A DNA stretch of 64,000 nt from Isoperla grammatica (taxonomy: Eukaryota; Arthropoda; Insecta; Plecoptera; Perlodidae), in NCBI GenBank assembly GCA_945910005.1, contig OX246737.1, forward strand, positions 83,731,414 to 83,795,413, given 5' to 3'. A program made the translations under genes and the position numbers. Every line of letters starts with the position of its first letter. The stretch's first letter is position 1. Positions 1 through 10,200 of the stretch are shown piece after piece. The notes beneath the pieces are model-generated. The model ran no database searches and was not told the DNA's origin. It saw nothing but the letters and a program-made list of their open reading frames with translations.

Positions 1-1257
1 GCAACATATGAAGACAACGCATGGTTCCTCGCTTGTGAAGTTGACTGTACTTAATAAACCCTGCGCTAAGTCAGTGACATGAGGGCAACTACATGCAACA
101 TATGAAGACAACGCATGTTTCCTCGCTTGTAAAGGTGACTGTACTTGATAAACCCTGTGTAAGTCAGTGACATGAGAGCAACTACATGCAACATATGAAG
201 ACAATGAATGTTTCCTCGCTTGTGACGGTGACTGTACTTGATAAACCCTGCGCTAAGTCAGTGACATGAAAGCAACTACATGCAACATATGAAGACAACG
301 CATGTTTCCTCGCTTGTGACGGTGACTGTACGTGATAAACCCTGCGCTAAGTCAGTGACATGAGAGCAACTACATGCAACATATTAAGACAACGCATGTT
401 TCCTCGCTTGTGAAGGTGACTGTATTTGATAAACCCTGCGCTTAGTCAGTGACATGAGAGCAACTACATGCAACATATGAAGACAATGCATGTTTCCTCG
501 CTTGTGACGGTGACTGTACTTGATAAACCCTGCGCTAAGTCAGTGACATGAGAGCAACTACATGAAACATATTAGGACAACGCATGTTTCCTCGCTTGTG
601 ACGGTGACTGTACGTGATAATTCCTGCGCTAAGTCAGTGACATGAGGGCAACTATATGCAACATATGAAGACAACGCATGTTTCCTCGCTTGTGACGGTG
701 ACTGTACGTGATAAACCCTGCGCTAAGTCAGTGACATGAGAGCAACTACATGCAACATATGAAGACAACGCATGTTTCCTCGCTTGTGACGGTGACTGTA
801 CGTGATAAACCCTGCGCTTAGTCAGTGACATGAGAGCAACTACATGCAACATATGAAGACTACGCATGTTTCATCGCTTGTGACGGTGACTGTACTTGAT
901 AAACCCTGCACTAAGTCAGTGACATGAAAGCAACTACATGCAACATATGAAGACAACGCATGTTTCCTCGCTTGTGACGGTGACTGTACGTGATAACCCC
1001 TGCGCTAAGTCAGTGACATGAGAGCAACTACATGCAACATATGAAGACAACACATGTTTCCTCGCTTGTGACGGTGACTGTACTTGATAAACCCTGCGCT
1101 AAGTCAGTGACATGAGAGCAACTACATGCAACATATGAAGACAACACATGTTTCCTCGCTTGTGAAGGTGACTGTACTTGATAAACCCTGCGCTAAGTCA
1201 GTGACATGTGAGCACCTACATGCAACATATGAAGAAAACACATGTTTCCTCGCTTGT
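1..1257. repeat. 94-bp satellite array, left flank of the LINE
   Basis: Thirteen full monomers of about 94 bp plus 36 bases of a fourteenth, head to tail. Phase 1 is the start of GCAACATATGAAGACAACGC at position 1. One monomer near 150-165 lacks a base (CCTGTGTAAG in place of CCTGCGCTAAG), which shifts the later register by one, so the last monomer starts at 1222. The segment from about 652 onward follows the same order of variant monomers as 37900, 44011 and 58770: a GAAGACTACG monomer, then three ACACATG monomers. It is therefore part of the same higher-order repeat family as the right-hand array. No gene is seen; the minus-strand open frame at 652-867 is a product of the repeat. Confidence 0.97.
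1246..1257. repeat. Target-site duplication, 3' side of the LINE
   Basis: The 12 bases TTCCTCGCTTGT (satellite monomer phase 25-36) end the left satellite and are repeated exactly at 7006-7017, where the satellite resumes. Direct 12-bp repeats bounding an element are the signature of target-primed reverse transcription, and about 12 bp is usual for I-type elements. The last one or two bases could also belong to the TAAC tail, so the duplication is 10-12 bp. Confidence 0.92.
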
Positions 1258-1271
1258 TAGTTAGTTAGTTT
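1258..1271 (-). repeat. (TAAC)n 3' tail of the LINE
   Basis: Read on the minus strand, the element ends in three to four units of TAAC directly before the duplicated target site. I-type elements end in short tandem repeats such as TAA units, so this supports the I-like call. The final AC may be shared with the target, giving microhomology at the junction. Confidence 0.85.
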
Positions 1272-1279
1272 GGGTTTAA

Positions 1280-1309
1280 GGGCACACAACGACGTGGTTA
1301 TTAGTGCCC
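1280..1309 (-). other. Possible stem-loop in the LINE 3' UTR
   Basis: GGGCAC (1280-1285) and GTGCCC (1304-1309) are perfectly complementary. Inside, AAC (1288-1290) can pair with GTT (1297-1299), leaving a 6-base loop. It lies within 25 bases of the 3' tail. In several LINE families the reverse transcriptase recognises a 3'-terminal hairpin in the RNA; whether this one serves that role is inference. Confidence 0.45.
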
Positions 1310-1339
1310 GATAGACTTTTGGCTTTACCTGGTGTTATT

Positions 1340-4300
1340 TTAGATAACACTCAGTAGCTCTAAAGATTGTAAAAAGTTAAAAACATTGTCAAGAAGACTT
1401 GAGTCGTCAGCTAAAATTTCTTTTAAAGTTGTTAATTTAAAACGGTTCCTCTCGTCATTGTATTTTTTACACTCAACTAAAATGTGTTTCATACTTAAAA
1501 CAACTCCACATACCTCACAAGTGGGGGGGGCTTCGCTACGCAAAAGATATCCGTGAGTGAGGTATGTGTGTCCGATCCGCAGCCGAGTCAAAACAACTTC
1601 TTCCCGACGAGAGGGTCGTCGTGAAGATAACCATGACACTACACTACTTTTGATTTCACGTAGTTTGTTATCCTCAATGCTTGACCAGTTATTTTGCCAC
1701 ATTTCTTTCAGCTTATGCTTGAAGACTACTTTGAGGTCATGAGTCACAATAAGGTTATTGTCAGCGCTGCCCTTGTTGCATGCCGCTTTTGCAAATAGAT
1801 CTGCACGTTCATTGCCTTGGATTCCGGCATGGCCAGGCACCCAACAAAATACAACACGTTTTCGTTTCGAGGACAGTTTTGTTAAAATGTTTTGGATTTT
1901 ACATACCAGGGGGTGCCTGGAGTACATTTGAGACAGGGATTCTAGTGTACTAAGAGAGTCAGTACACACTAGAAATTTTGAACCGTCATGAGATAAAACA
2001 TAGAGGAGGCTTTGCAGTATTGCAAAGAGCTCCGCATTAAACACACTAAACATTGGGTGGAGTTTAAAGGTAAAATGTTCGTCATCCGTTGTAAAAGCAC
2101 AGCCAACCAGATCACCTATTTTCGATCCATCAGTGTAGATGCACTCAAAGTCGTGGTGCGTTGAGCGAATTTCGTGAAATAGGGCCTGGTATTGAATGTT
2201 AGATGTAGACTCTTTTTTGTAGATTGAGAGACGTGTTATACAAACCGGCTTGGTTACGGACCAAGGTGGCATTGAACGATCAGACACGTAGAAAACTAGA
2301 GGTAACGTTATTTGTAGCTCTTCTAAGAGTTCAAGAGAACGAATACCCACTGGTCTCATTACTTTGTTCCTCGAGGCATACAGATTTTTAAAAGGGGGAT
2401 TAAAAATCACATCGTACGATGGGTTTTTCGGAGACCCTTTTAAAGATGAAACATAGTTCAGCATTAGGTACTTCCTCCTAATAGCCAATGGCGGCTCGCC
2501 TGCCTCGCTGTACAGACTTGGGACGGGGCTTGTTCGAAATGCTCCCGTCGAGAGTCGAATGCCTGTGTGGTGTACTGTGTTCAAGGTTCTAATGTAGGAA
2601 GGTCTCGCAGAGTCATAGATAAAACTGGCAAAGTCTAGTTTGGAACGAATCAGAGAACGGTAAAGTCGGAGCATGATGGTACGATCTGCACCCCATTTGG
2701 TATTGCTAAGTACGCGTAGGATGTTTAGCGCCTTGAAACATTTTGTTCGGAGTTGTTGTATATGTGGTCGCCATGTTAACTTTTTGTCAAAAAACATTCC
2801 CAGAAAACGAGCGGTGTCTGTGAATGTCAGGGTACGGCCTCCCATTTTTAGTTCGGGGTTCATAAAAATACCTCGGCGGTGGCTGAAAAGTACACACGTT
2901 GTTTTTGTAACCGAGAATCTGAAGCCAGTCTCATCTGCCCACTTCTCAAGCCGCCTGACATTCAGCTGCAGCTGCCGCTCAATTGAACTGAGGAATGACG
3001 CCCGGTAAAACATTGCATAGTCATCTACAAAGAGTGAAGACTGCACGGGTTTGCGTACATAAGAAGTTATGTTGTTAATAGCTATTGCGAAACAAAGGAC
3101 ACTTAAAACAGATCCTTGTGGCACACCGTTCTCTTGGTAAAATGGTCTTGATAAAAGGTTTCCAATCCGGACTTGAAATCGTCTGTTGGTTAAAAAATTC
3201 GAAATAAAAACCGGTAAGTGTCCCTTCATACCCCAGGAATGTAAAGTTTTTAAAATCCCATGTTTCCATGTAGTGTCATACGCCTTCTCCAAATCGAAGA
3301 AGACGGCCACTACATGTTGTTTGGTTATAAAAGCATCTCGAATATAACCCTCCAATCGGACGAGATGGTCCAGGGCCGAGCGGCCTTTACGAAAACCTGA
3401 TTGTTCCGGAGTAAGAAGATTTCGGCTTTCCAACAACCACATCAATCTCTTATTGATCATCCTTTCAAGAGCTTTACAAAGACAACTCGTAAGGGAAATT
3501 GGCCTATAATTTGACACATGCACCTTGTCTTTGCCTGGTTTTAAAATCGGGACGGTAATGGCATCCCTCCACGAGTCCGGGAACACATCTTCGAGCCAGA
3601 TGCGGTTGAACATGTCAAGAATGTACCGGAGAGCTTCGGGAGAGAGGTGTTTTATCATGTCGTTGTGAACTTCGTCCGGGCCAGTGGCAGAGTTCTTGAG
3701 ATCGCTTATGGTGTTCATGAATTCCCATTCCGTGAAGGGATGATTGTATTCCTCTCTATTGTTTGATGAAAAGTTTAGGGTCTTCTGTTCCTCCTGAGCC
3801 TTTCGTTTGAGAAATTTCGCAGAGTAATTAGCGGAGCTAGAGATGCTGGCGTAATGTGCCCCGAAGGCATTCGCTATATCTATTTGAGACGTTTTTAATT
3901 CATTATTGACTAGAACGCCGGAAGGACTACAAAAGGTATTTTGGCAAGATATCTTTCTAATTTTTTTCCAAACTTGAGAAACTGGTGTTCGGTGTGTCAA
4001 TGTGGACACGTAGCACTTCCATGAGCGTTTGCGCGATTCTTTAATAATGTATCTGGCTTTCGCACGTAGTTTTCTGAAAGCTTCCAGGTTGGCTTGTGTT
4101 GGGTATTTGCTGAATACCTTTAATGCCTTTCTACGTTTTTTGATGGCCTCCTTACATTCAGCATTCCACCAGGGAACTGGTATGCGTCGAGGATGGATTG
4201 ACGTTTGAGGGATAGTGGACCTTGCCGCTGAGATGATCTTGTTGGTGACATGGTTCACCTGATCCTGGATGTCATCAAAGTGTTCGTTGCCAAATACGGC

Positions 4301-5023
4301 CAGGGTCTTGAACATATTCCAGTCAGCTCTTTCAACGTTCCACTTAGGCGCCCGTTGTCTGGACTCTCCCTGGTGAGTTATGGTGACCAGTATAGGGAAG
4401 TGATCGCTACCATGAAGATCTGGTATGACACTCCACTCTAGTTCTAGGAAGATAGAGGGTGAACATATTGTTAAGTCAATGGCAGAATATGAACCATTTG
4501 CAGTGTTAAAGTGGGTTGGTTCTCCATTATTCAGTAAGATAAGGTCGTTAGTTGTTAAAACGTCTTCTATTATCTTACCCCTAGGACTAGATATCTGGTC
4601 ACCCCATAAAACATTGTGAGCGTTGAAATCCCCGAATAAAATAAATGGACGTGGTAGTTGTTGTAAAAGGTTATTGACTAGTTGCTTTGATATCACAGAA
4701 AGAGGAGGAAAATAGATATTGCATAGAGTGATCGTGCCACTGAGGGCCACTCGGACAGCCACTGCCTGCAACGTTGTTGTGAGAGGCAGTGCTTCGGAGT
4801 ATACGCTGTTCGTTACCGAGATAGCCACTCCTCCCTTTGCCCGATCACCCGATACGTCATCACATCTATAAAAGGTATATCCTCTTAACTTAGGGTTGTC
4901 TGAAGGTTTAAAATGTGTTTCCTGGAAGCACAGAAAAGCTGGTTTGTAGTGTGAAACTAAAAGTTTTACCTCTTCAGATCTACTAAAATAACCTCATACG
5001 TTCCACTGAAGGCATGTGTCCAT
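1340..5023 (-). pseudogene. LINE ORF2: endonuclease / reverse transcriptase / RNase H, broken by one TGA
   Basis: ORF2 encodes the enzyme that nicks target DNA and copies the element RNA into the site. The frame runs 1228 codons from the ATG at 5023 to the TAA at 1340. The ATG is chosen because it lies 37 nt after the ORF1 stop and six codons upstream of the QWN endonuclease motif. Visible parts by codon: QWN 6-8, QETH 34-37, GDFN 131-134 and SDHFP 206-210 (endonuclease); FDLEKAYD around 576-583, GVPQGS around 633-638 and FVDD 665-668 (reverse transcriptase); IYTDGS 962-967, NAEL 996-999, CTDS 1020-1023 and GNERAD 1070-1075 (RNase H, with D965, E998, D1022 and D1075 all present); and C1169-X2-C-X7-H-X4-C1185 (CCHC finger). 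The only lesion seen is TGA at codon 10. The next in-frame ATG lies beyond the endonuclease motifs, so reinitiation would lose that domain. FVDD replaces the commoner FADD/YADD but is a tolerated variant. Confidence 0.93.
4994..4996 (-). other. Premature TGA in ORF2 (codon 10)
   Basis: On the minus strand the reading is QWNV followed by TGA and then GYFSRSEE, with the frame open on both sides. Endonuclease N-termini of this kind often read QWN-x-[R/Q]-G, so a single C-to-T change of a CGA arginine codon is the simplest explanation (inference). It truncates translation after nine residues. A sequencing error is possible but would be a substitution, not the usual homopolymer slip. Confidence 0.85.
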
Positions 5024-5060
5024 TATTAAAGGATAAAAAGGAGAGGTCAGATGGGGGATG

Positions 5061-6434
5061 CTACTGGTCTCTTTTTTGCTTTAAAAATTGAGCTACCTTA
5101 GAGGTAGCAGGAGTTGGAGGAGATGTGTCCATTTCATCTCCTGTGTCTTCAAAAGGAGACGACTCCGACTGACTTTGGGCAAGAGCCACTTGCGAAGCGA
5201 GGGCCCTTTTCCAGTTTTTATTCCGTTTCCCTTTCGGAAATTGAAAGTCGGTATTGGGTTGTTGTTGATCGCGAACAAGCTTGCGAACTTTGTTTTGCGT
5301 CATATTTGTATTCTGGGCTGTCTCATGCACTGCATTGACTGGAGTTTCTTTTTGTGTTGCTTTCTGCTTGTCGGATGGCGATTGGGGTCTTGTGGCTAGA
5401 AGTTCTTTAATGAGATCATCTTGGACCTCTAGTCGTTTCTGCTGGCGGTCAATTGTTTCTTTTAATTGTTTTATGGTTTCTAAGAGCTCAGTCAAGAGGG
5501 GAGATTCCGAGGTGACAGATGAAGATGTAGGTGGTGAAGGAGTGATCGGTATTGCGGTTTTCTCTGGTTGCACGTTTACTACATCAGCGAATGACCTTTT
5601 AAATATCGGCGATGCAATTGCAAAGTATTTTTTGCGGGCCTCATATATCGAGATGTTTTCGGTCGATCGTATTTTTTGAATAGCTTCCTCTTCTTTCCAT
5701 TTTGGGCAGTCTCTAGAAGCTGCTGAATGACATCCATCACAGTTTATACATTTTTTTTCTGATTTGCATGCTTCATCGCCATGGGCTGGCTGTCCACATT
5801 TGCAACACATGGCTTTACCCTTGCATGCCTTTTGTGAATGCCCAAACTTCTGACACCTCAAGCAGCGAAGAGGGCGACCAACGAAAGGTCGGACGTCGAG
5901 GCGATAATAGCCTGCGTGAATGATTTTTGGCGGAGTAGATGTATTAAATGTAAGAATGTATGTTGGTGTGGGGGTCAATGTGCCGGTTCGTTTGCTGTGG
6001 ATTTGATATACGTCTGCTACTAGTTGTGATGCAAGTTCTGCTTTAATTTCTTCGATGGAACAGTTCATCAGGTCGTAACACCTGATGACGCCTTTTGATG
6101 AATTGAGGGTTGTATGTGGGGTAACAGTGACAGGCATATCGGCTATCTTGGTGGACTCTAATAAAGTCAGAGATTGTTTGTCAGAGGATGTTTCAACTAG
6201 GAGGGTACCATTGCGTAACTTTTTCACTGATGTGATATTGGCAGCGATTCCTTCTATCGCTTTCCGAAGATAGAAAGGAGACATTTTTAAAAAATTCTTA
6301 TCCTTATCGACACGTGTAACAACCAGAAACTTCGGGGTCGGTCCAACAGTCTTGGCGTTCTTTTTCTGCTGTAAGTCAAAGTCGTCATCTATGAGGCTTC
6401 GTTTACTCATAGTTTTGTTGGGGACAACCCACAT
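5061..6434 (-). CDS. LINE ORF1: gag-like RNA-binding protein with zinc knuckles
   Basis: A 457-residue open frame with no internal stop. ORF1 proteins of this type bind the element RNA and form the ribonucleoprotein particle that carries it to the target. In order: a basic N-terminus with a lysine/arginine-rich stretch (about 10-27); a central domain (about 35-185) of the kind that precedes the knuckles in arthropod I/Jockey gag proteins; two canonical CX2CX4HX4C knuckles (C191-C204 and C210-C223); a third, looser one (C229-X2-C-X3-H-X6-C243); a CPKWKEEE segment typical of these proteins; a predicted coiled coil around 313-348 (leucine/isoleucine heptads with E, K and Q); and a polar, Gln/Ser/Lys-rich tail. 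Translation may start at the ATG at 6434 or at residue 9 (ATG at 6410, MSKRS); the sequence does not decide. The stop is TAG at 5063-5061, 37 nt before the ORF2 ATG and in a different frame, so ORF2 probably depends on reinitiation or a similar mechanism. Confidence 0.9.
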   Translation of the reverse strand: MWVVPNKTMSKRSLIDDDFDLQQKKNAKTVGPTPKFLVVTRVDKDKNFLKMSPFYLRKAIEGIAANITSVKKLRNGTLLVETSSDKQSLTLLESTKIADMPVTVTPHTTLNSSKGVIRCYDLMNCSIEEIKAELASQLVADVYQIHSKRTGTLTPTPTYILTFNTSTPPKIIHAGYYRLDVRPFVGRPLRCLRCQKFGHSQKACKGKAMCCKCGQPAHGDEACKSEKKCINCDGCHSAASRDCPKWKEEEAIQKIRSTENISIYEARKKYFAIASPIFKRSFADVVNVQPEKTAIPITPSPPTSSSVTSESPLLTELLETIKQLKETIDRQQKRLEVQDDLIKELLATRPQSPSDKQKATQKETPVNAVHETAQNTNMTQNKVRKLVRDQQQPNTDFQFPKGKRNKNWKRALASQVALAQSQSESSPFEDTGDEMDTSPPTPATSKVAQFLKQKRDQ

Positions 6435-7005
6435 CAGTACTTGGAATCAGGACTCAACTAACCCACGTCGGTTCTACCGCATAGGGCCTTGTAAACGAAA
6501 TAGGGTGCACCCCATGGGGAGCTAGACATGACAACATACCCCCATGAGGCGCAGCCCATTAACGATTTCCTTTTTCATCAAGTGGCGTGTAGGAAAGTGC
6601 CAATTTCACGTCCGGGTGCCTGCAGGCGCAATTGACCTTCTAACACTGCACGCAGGCCGACCGGAAGCCCACGGCCGACCTTTGTGCAGTGGGCATACAG
6701 CCAACGCAACCCGCAGACAGGCCCAAGGCAATCAAATCCGTCAATGTGCCGAGCCTGTTCCGTTGCCATGCCTGGTCGTCATCGGGGATGTCCAAGTCCA
6801 TTGCAGGGTCGTTATAGAGAGGTCAACGTTTGGTGGGCGTTTGGATCGCAAAGAGGGCCGGCACGGATGAGGAAGAAGGTAGTGAAAGTAAGAAGAGAAA
6901 GGATGATGAAGACAGAAATGAAAAAAAAAAGGGATGATTAAAGAAGTGCACGAGAGCCCTCTTTGCGGGCACCGGTCACCACGAGGAGGGACCCACCTCG
7001 ACCGG
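6435..7005 (-). promoter_or_regulatory. LINE 5' UTR (presumed internal promoter)
   Basis: These 571 bases lie between the element's 5' end and the ORF1 start. LINEs carry their promoter inside the transcribed 5' region, so this is the expected location; no specific core element could be identified by eye. It is richer in G+C than the ORFs, apart from a run of T on the minus strand near 6921-6930. Short plus-strand open frames here (for example 6544-6870) show no recognisable domain and are treated as chance. Confidence 0.65.
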
Positions 7006-7017
7006 TTCCTCGCTTGT
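7006..7017. repeat. Target-site duplication, 5' side of the LINE
   Basis: TTCCTCGCTTGT is identical to 1246-1257. The base before it (G at 7005) does not match the satellite (T at 1245), which fixes the element's 5' boundary at 7005. From 7018 the satellite continues in the phase expected if the LINE were removed. Confidence 0.92.
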
Positions 7018-7200
7018 GACGGTGACTGTACGTGATAAACCCTGCGTGAAGTCAGTGACATGAAAGCAACTACATGCAACATATTAGGACAACTTATGTT
7101 TCCTCGCTTGTGACGGTGACTGTACGTGATAAACCCTGCGCTAAGTCAGTGACATGAGAGCAACTACATGAAACATATTAGGACAACGCATGTTTCCTCG

Positions 7201-10200
7201 CATGTGAAGGTGACTGTACTTGATAAACCCTGCGCTAAGTCAGTGACATGAGAGCCACTACATGCAACATATTAGGACAACGCATGTTTCCTCGCTTGTG
7301 AAGGTGACTGTGCTTGATAAAACCTGCGCTCAGTCAGTGACATGAGAGCAACTAGATGCAACATATGAAGACAATGAATGTTTCCTCGCCTGTGACGGTG
7401 ACTGTACTTGATAAACCCTGCGCTAAGTCAGTGACATGAAAGCAACTACATGCAACTTATGAAGACAACGCATGTTTCCTCGCTTGTGACGGTGACTGTA
7501 CTTGATAACCCCTCCGCTAAGTCAGTGAAATGAGAGCAACTACATGCAACATATGAAGACAACGCATGTTTCCTCGCTTGTGACGGTGACTGTACGTGAT
7601 AAACCCTGCTCTAAGTGAGTGACATGAGAGCAACTACATGCAACATATGAAGACAACGCATGTTTCCTCGCTTGTGAAGGTGACTGTACTTGATAAACCC
7701 TGCGCTTAGTCAATGACATGAGAGCAACTTCATGCAACATAAGAAGACAACGCATGTTTCCTCGCTTGTCACGGTAACTGTACTTGATAAACCCTGCGCT
7801 AAGTCAGTGACATGAGAGCAACTACATGCAACATATAAGGACAACGCATGTTTCCTCGCTTGTGACGGTGACTGTACGTGATAAACCCTGCGCTAAGTCA
7901 GTGACATGAGAGCAACTACATGCAACATATTACGACAACGCATGTTTCCTCGCTTGTGACGGTGACTGTACGTGATAAACCCTGCGCTAAGTCAGTGACA
8001 TGAGAGCAACTACATGCAACGTATGAAGACAACGCATGTTTCCTCGCTTGTGACGGTGACTGTACGTGATAAACCCTGCGCTAAGTCAGTGACATGAGAG
8101 CAACTACATGCAACATATGAAGACAACGCATGTTTCCTCGCTTGTGAAGGTGACTGTACTTGATAAACCCTGCGCTTAGTCAGTGACATGAGAGCAACTA
8201 CATGCAACATATGAAGACAACGCATGTTTCCTCGCTTGTGAAGGTGACTGTACTTGATAAACCCTGCGCTAAGTCAGTGACATGAGAGCAACAACATGCA
8301 ACATATTAGGACAACGCATGTTTCCTCGCTTGTGACGGTGACTGTACGTGATCAACCCTGCGCTAAGTCAGTGACATGAGAGCAACTACATGCAACATAT
8401 GAAGACAACGCATGTTTCCTCGCTTGTTAAGGTGACTGTACGTGATAAACACTGCGCTAAGTCAGTGACATGAGAGCAACTACATGCAACATATGAAGAC
8501 AACGCATGTTTCCTCGCTTGTGAAGGTGACTGTACTTGATAAACCCTGCGCTTAGTCAGTGACATGAGAGCAACTACATGCAACATATGAAGACTACGCA
8601 TGTTTCATCGCTTGTGACGGTGACTGTACTTGATAAACCCTGCACTAAGTCAGTGACATGAAAGCAACTACATGCAACATATGAAGACAACGCATGTTTC
8701 CTCGCTTGTGACGGTGACTGTACGTGATAAACCCTGCGCTAAGTCAGTGACATGAGAGCAACTACATGCAACATATTAGGGCAACGCATGTTTCCTCGCT
8801 TGTGAAGGTGACTGTACTTGATTAACCCTGCGCTCAGTCAGTGAAATGAGAGCAACTACATGCAACATATGAAGACAACGCATGTTTCATCGCTTGTTAA
8901 GGTGACTGTACGTGATAAACCCTGCGCTCAGTCAGTGACATGAGAGCAACTACATGCAACATATGAAGACAACGCATGTTTCATCGCTTGTTAAGGTGAC
9001 TGTACGTGATAAACCCTGCGCTAAGTAAGTGACATGAAAGTAACTACATGCAACATATGAAGACAACGCATGTTTCGTCGCTTGTGACGGTGACTGTACT
9101 TGATAACCCCTCCGCTAAGTCAGTGACATGAGAGCAACTACATGCAACATATGAAGACAACGCATGTTTCCTCGCTTGTGACGGTGACTGTACGTGATAA
9201 ACCCTGCGCTAAGTCAGTGACATGAGAGCAACTACATGCAACATATGAAGACAACGCATGTTTCCTCGCTTGTGAAGGTGACTGTACTTGATAAACCCTG
9301 CGCTAAGTCAGTGACATGAGAGCAACTACATGCAACATAAGAAGACAACGCATGTTTCCTCGCCTGTCAGGGTAACTGTACTTGATAAACCCTGCGCTAA
9401 GTCAGTGACATGAGAGCAACTACATGCAACAAATTAGGACAACGCATGTTTCCTCGCTTGTGAAGGTGACTGTACTTGATAAACCCTGCGCTAAGTCAGT
9501 GACATGAGAGCAACTACATTAAACATATTAGGACAACGCATGTTTCCTCGCTTGTGATGGTGACTGTACGTGATAAACCCTGCGCTAAGTCAGTGACATG
9601 AGAGCAACTACATGCAACATATGAAGACAACGCATGTTTCCTCGCTTGTGACGGTGACTGTACGTGACAATCCCTGCGCTAAGTCAGTGACATGAGAGCA
9701 ACTACATGCAACATATGAAGACAACACATGTTTCCTCGCTTGTGACGGTGACTGTACTTGATAAACCCTGCGCTAAGTCAGTGACATGAGAGCAACTACA
9801 TGCAACATATGAAGACAACACATGTTTCCTCGCTTGTGAAGGTGACTGTACTTGATAAACCCTGCGCTAAGTCAGTGACATGAGAGCAACTACATGCAAC
9901 ATATGAAGACAACACATGTATCCTCGCTTGTGACGGTGACTGTACGTGATAAACCCTGCGTGAAGTCAGTGACATGAAAGCAACTTCATGCAACATTATA
10001 GGACAACGCATGTTTCCTCGCTTGTGACGGTGACTGTACGTGATAAACCCTGCGCTAAGTCAGTGACATGAGAGCAACTACATGCAACCTATTAGGACAA
10101 CGCATGTTTCCTCGCATGTGAAGGTGACTGTACTTGATAAACCCTGCGCTAAGTCAGTGACATGAGAGCAACTACATGCAACATATTAGGACAACGCATG

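Larger units (their letters stand above)
1258..1339 (-). other. LINE 3' UTR
   Basis: These 82 bases between the ORF2 TAA stop (1342-1340) and the target-site duplication are very short for a LINE 3' UTR. They contain a possible stem-loop (1280-1309) and end in a TAAC tail. No AATAAA polyadenylation signal is seen, which fits an element that ends in a simple repeat rather than poly(A). Confidence 0.85.
1258..7005 (-). mobile_element. Near-intact non-LTR retrotransposon (LINE), I/Nimb-like group
   Basis: The 5748-bp element on the minus strand comprises a 5' UTR (7005-6435), ORF1 (6434-5061), a 37-nt spacer, ORF2 (5023-1340) and a short 3' UTR ending in a TAAC repeat. Seen directly: no long terminal repeats, a perfect 12-bp target-site duplication, three zinc knuckles in ORF1, and an ORF2 with apurinic-type endonuclease, reverse transcriptase, RNase H and C-terminal CCHC motifs in that order. 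Known of the families: RNase H in ORF2 together with a short simple-repeat tail rather than poly(A) is typical of the I superfamily (I, Nimb and relatives), whereas Jockey elements generally lack RNase H. The clade assignment is inferred; R1/LOA-type lineages cannot be excluded without a tree. The intact 5' end, perfect duplication and single inactivating change indicate a young insertion. It is the only transposon seen in the window. Confidence 0.95.

Noticed and set aside
652..867. Family of small proteins of about 71 residues on the minus strand, repeated through the array
   Set aside because: The same satellite bases are read in three frames in turn because of the 94-bp period; there is no independent coding signal, and frames end wherever the monomer's TAG or TGA falls.
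1258..1271. Telomere-type repeat (TTAG-rich tract on the plus strand)
   Set aside because: Only three to four TTAG units, directly at the LINE 3' end and next to the target duplication, so it is the element's tail.
5088..5679. Plus-strand open frames opposite ORF1
   Set aside because: Antisense shadows of ORF1; no motifs, whereas the minus strand shows clear zinc knuckles.
6544..6870. Plus-strand open frame of 108 codons in the LINE 5' region
   Set aside because: Antisense to the element, no recognisable motif, overlaps other chance frames in the same G+C-rich stretch.
1258..7005. Endogenous retrovirus or LTR retrotransposon
   Set aside because: No long terminal repeats, no protease or integrase; the endonuclease precedes the reverse transcriptase and a simple-repeat tail is present, as in LINEs.
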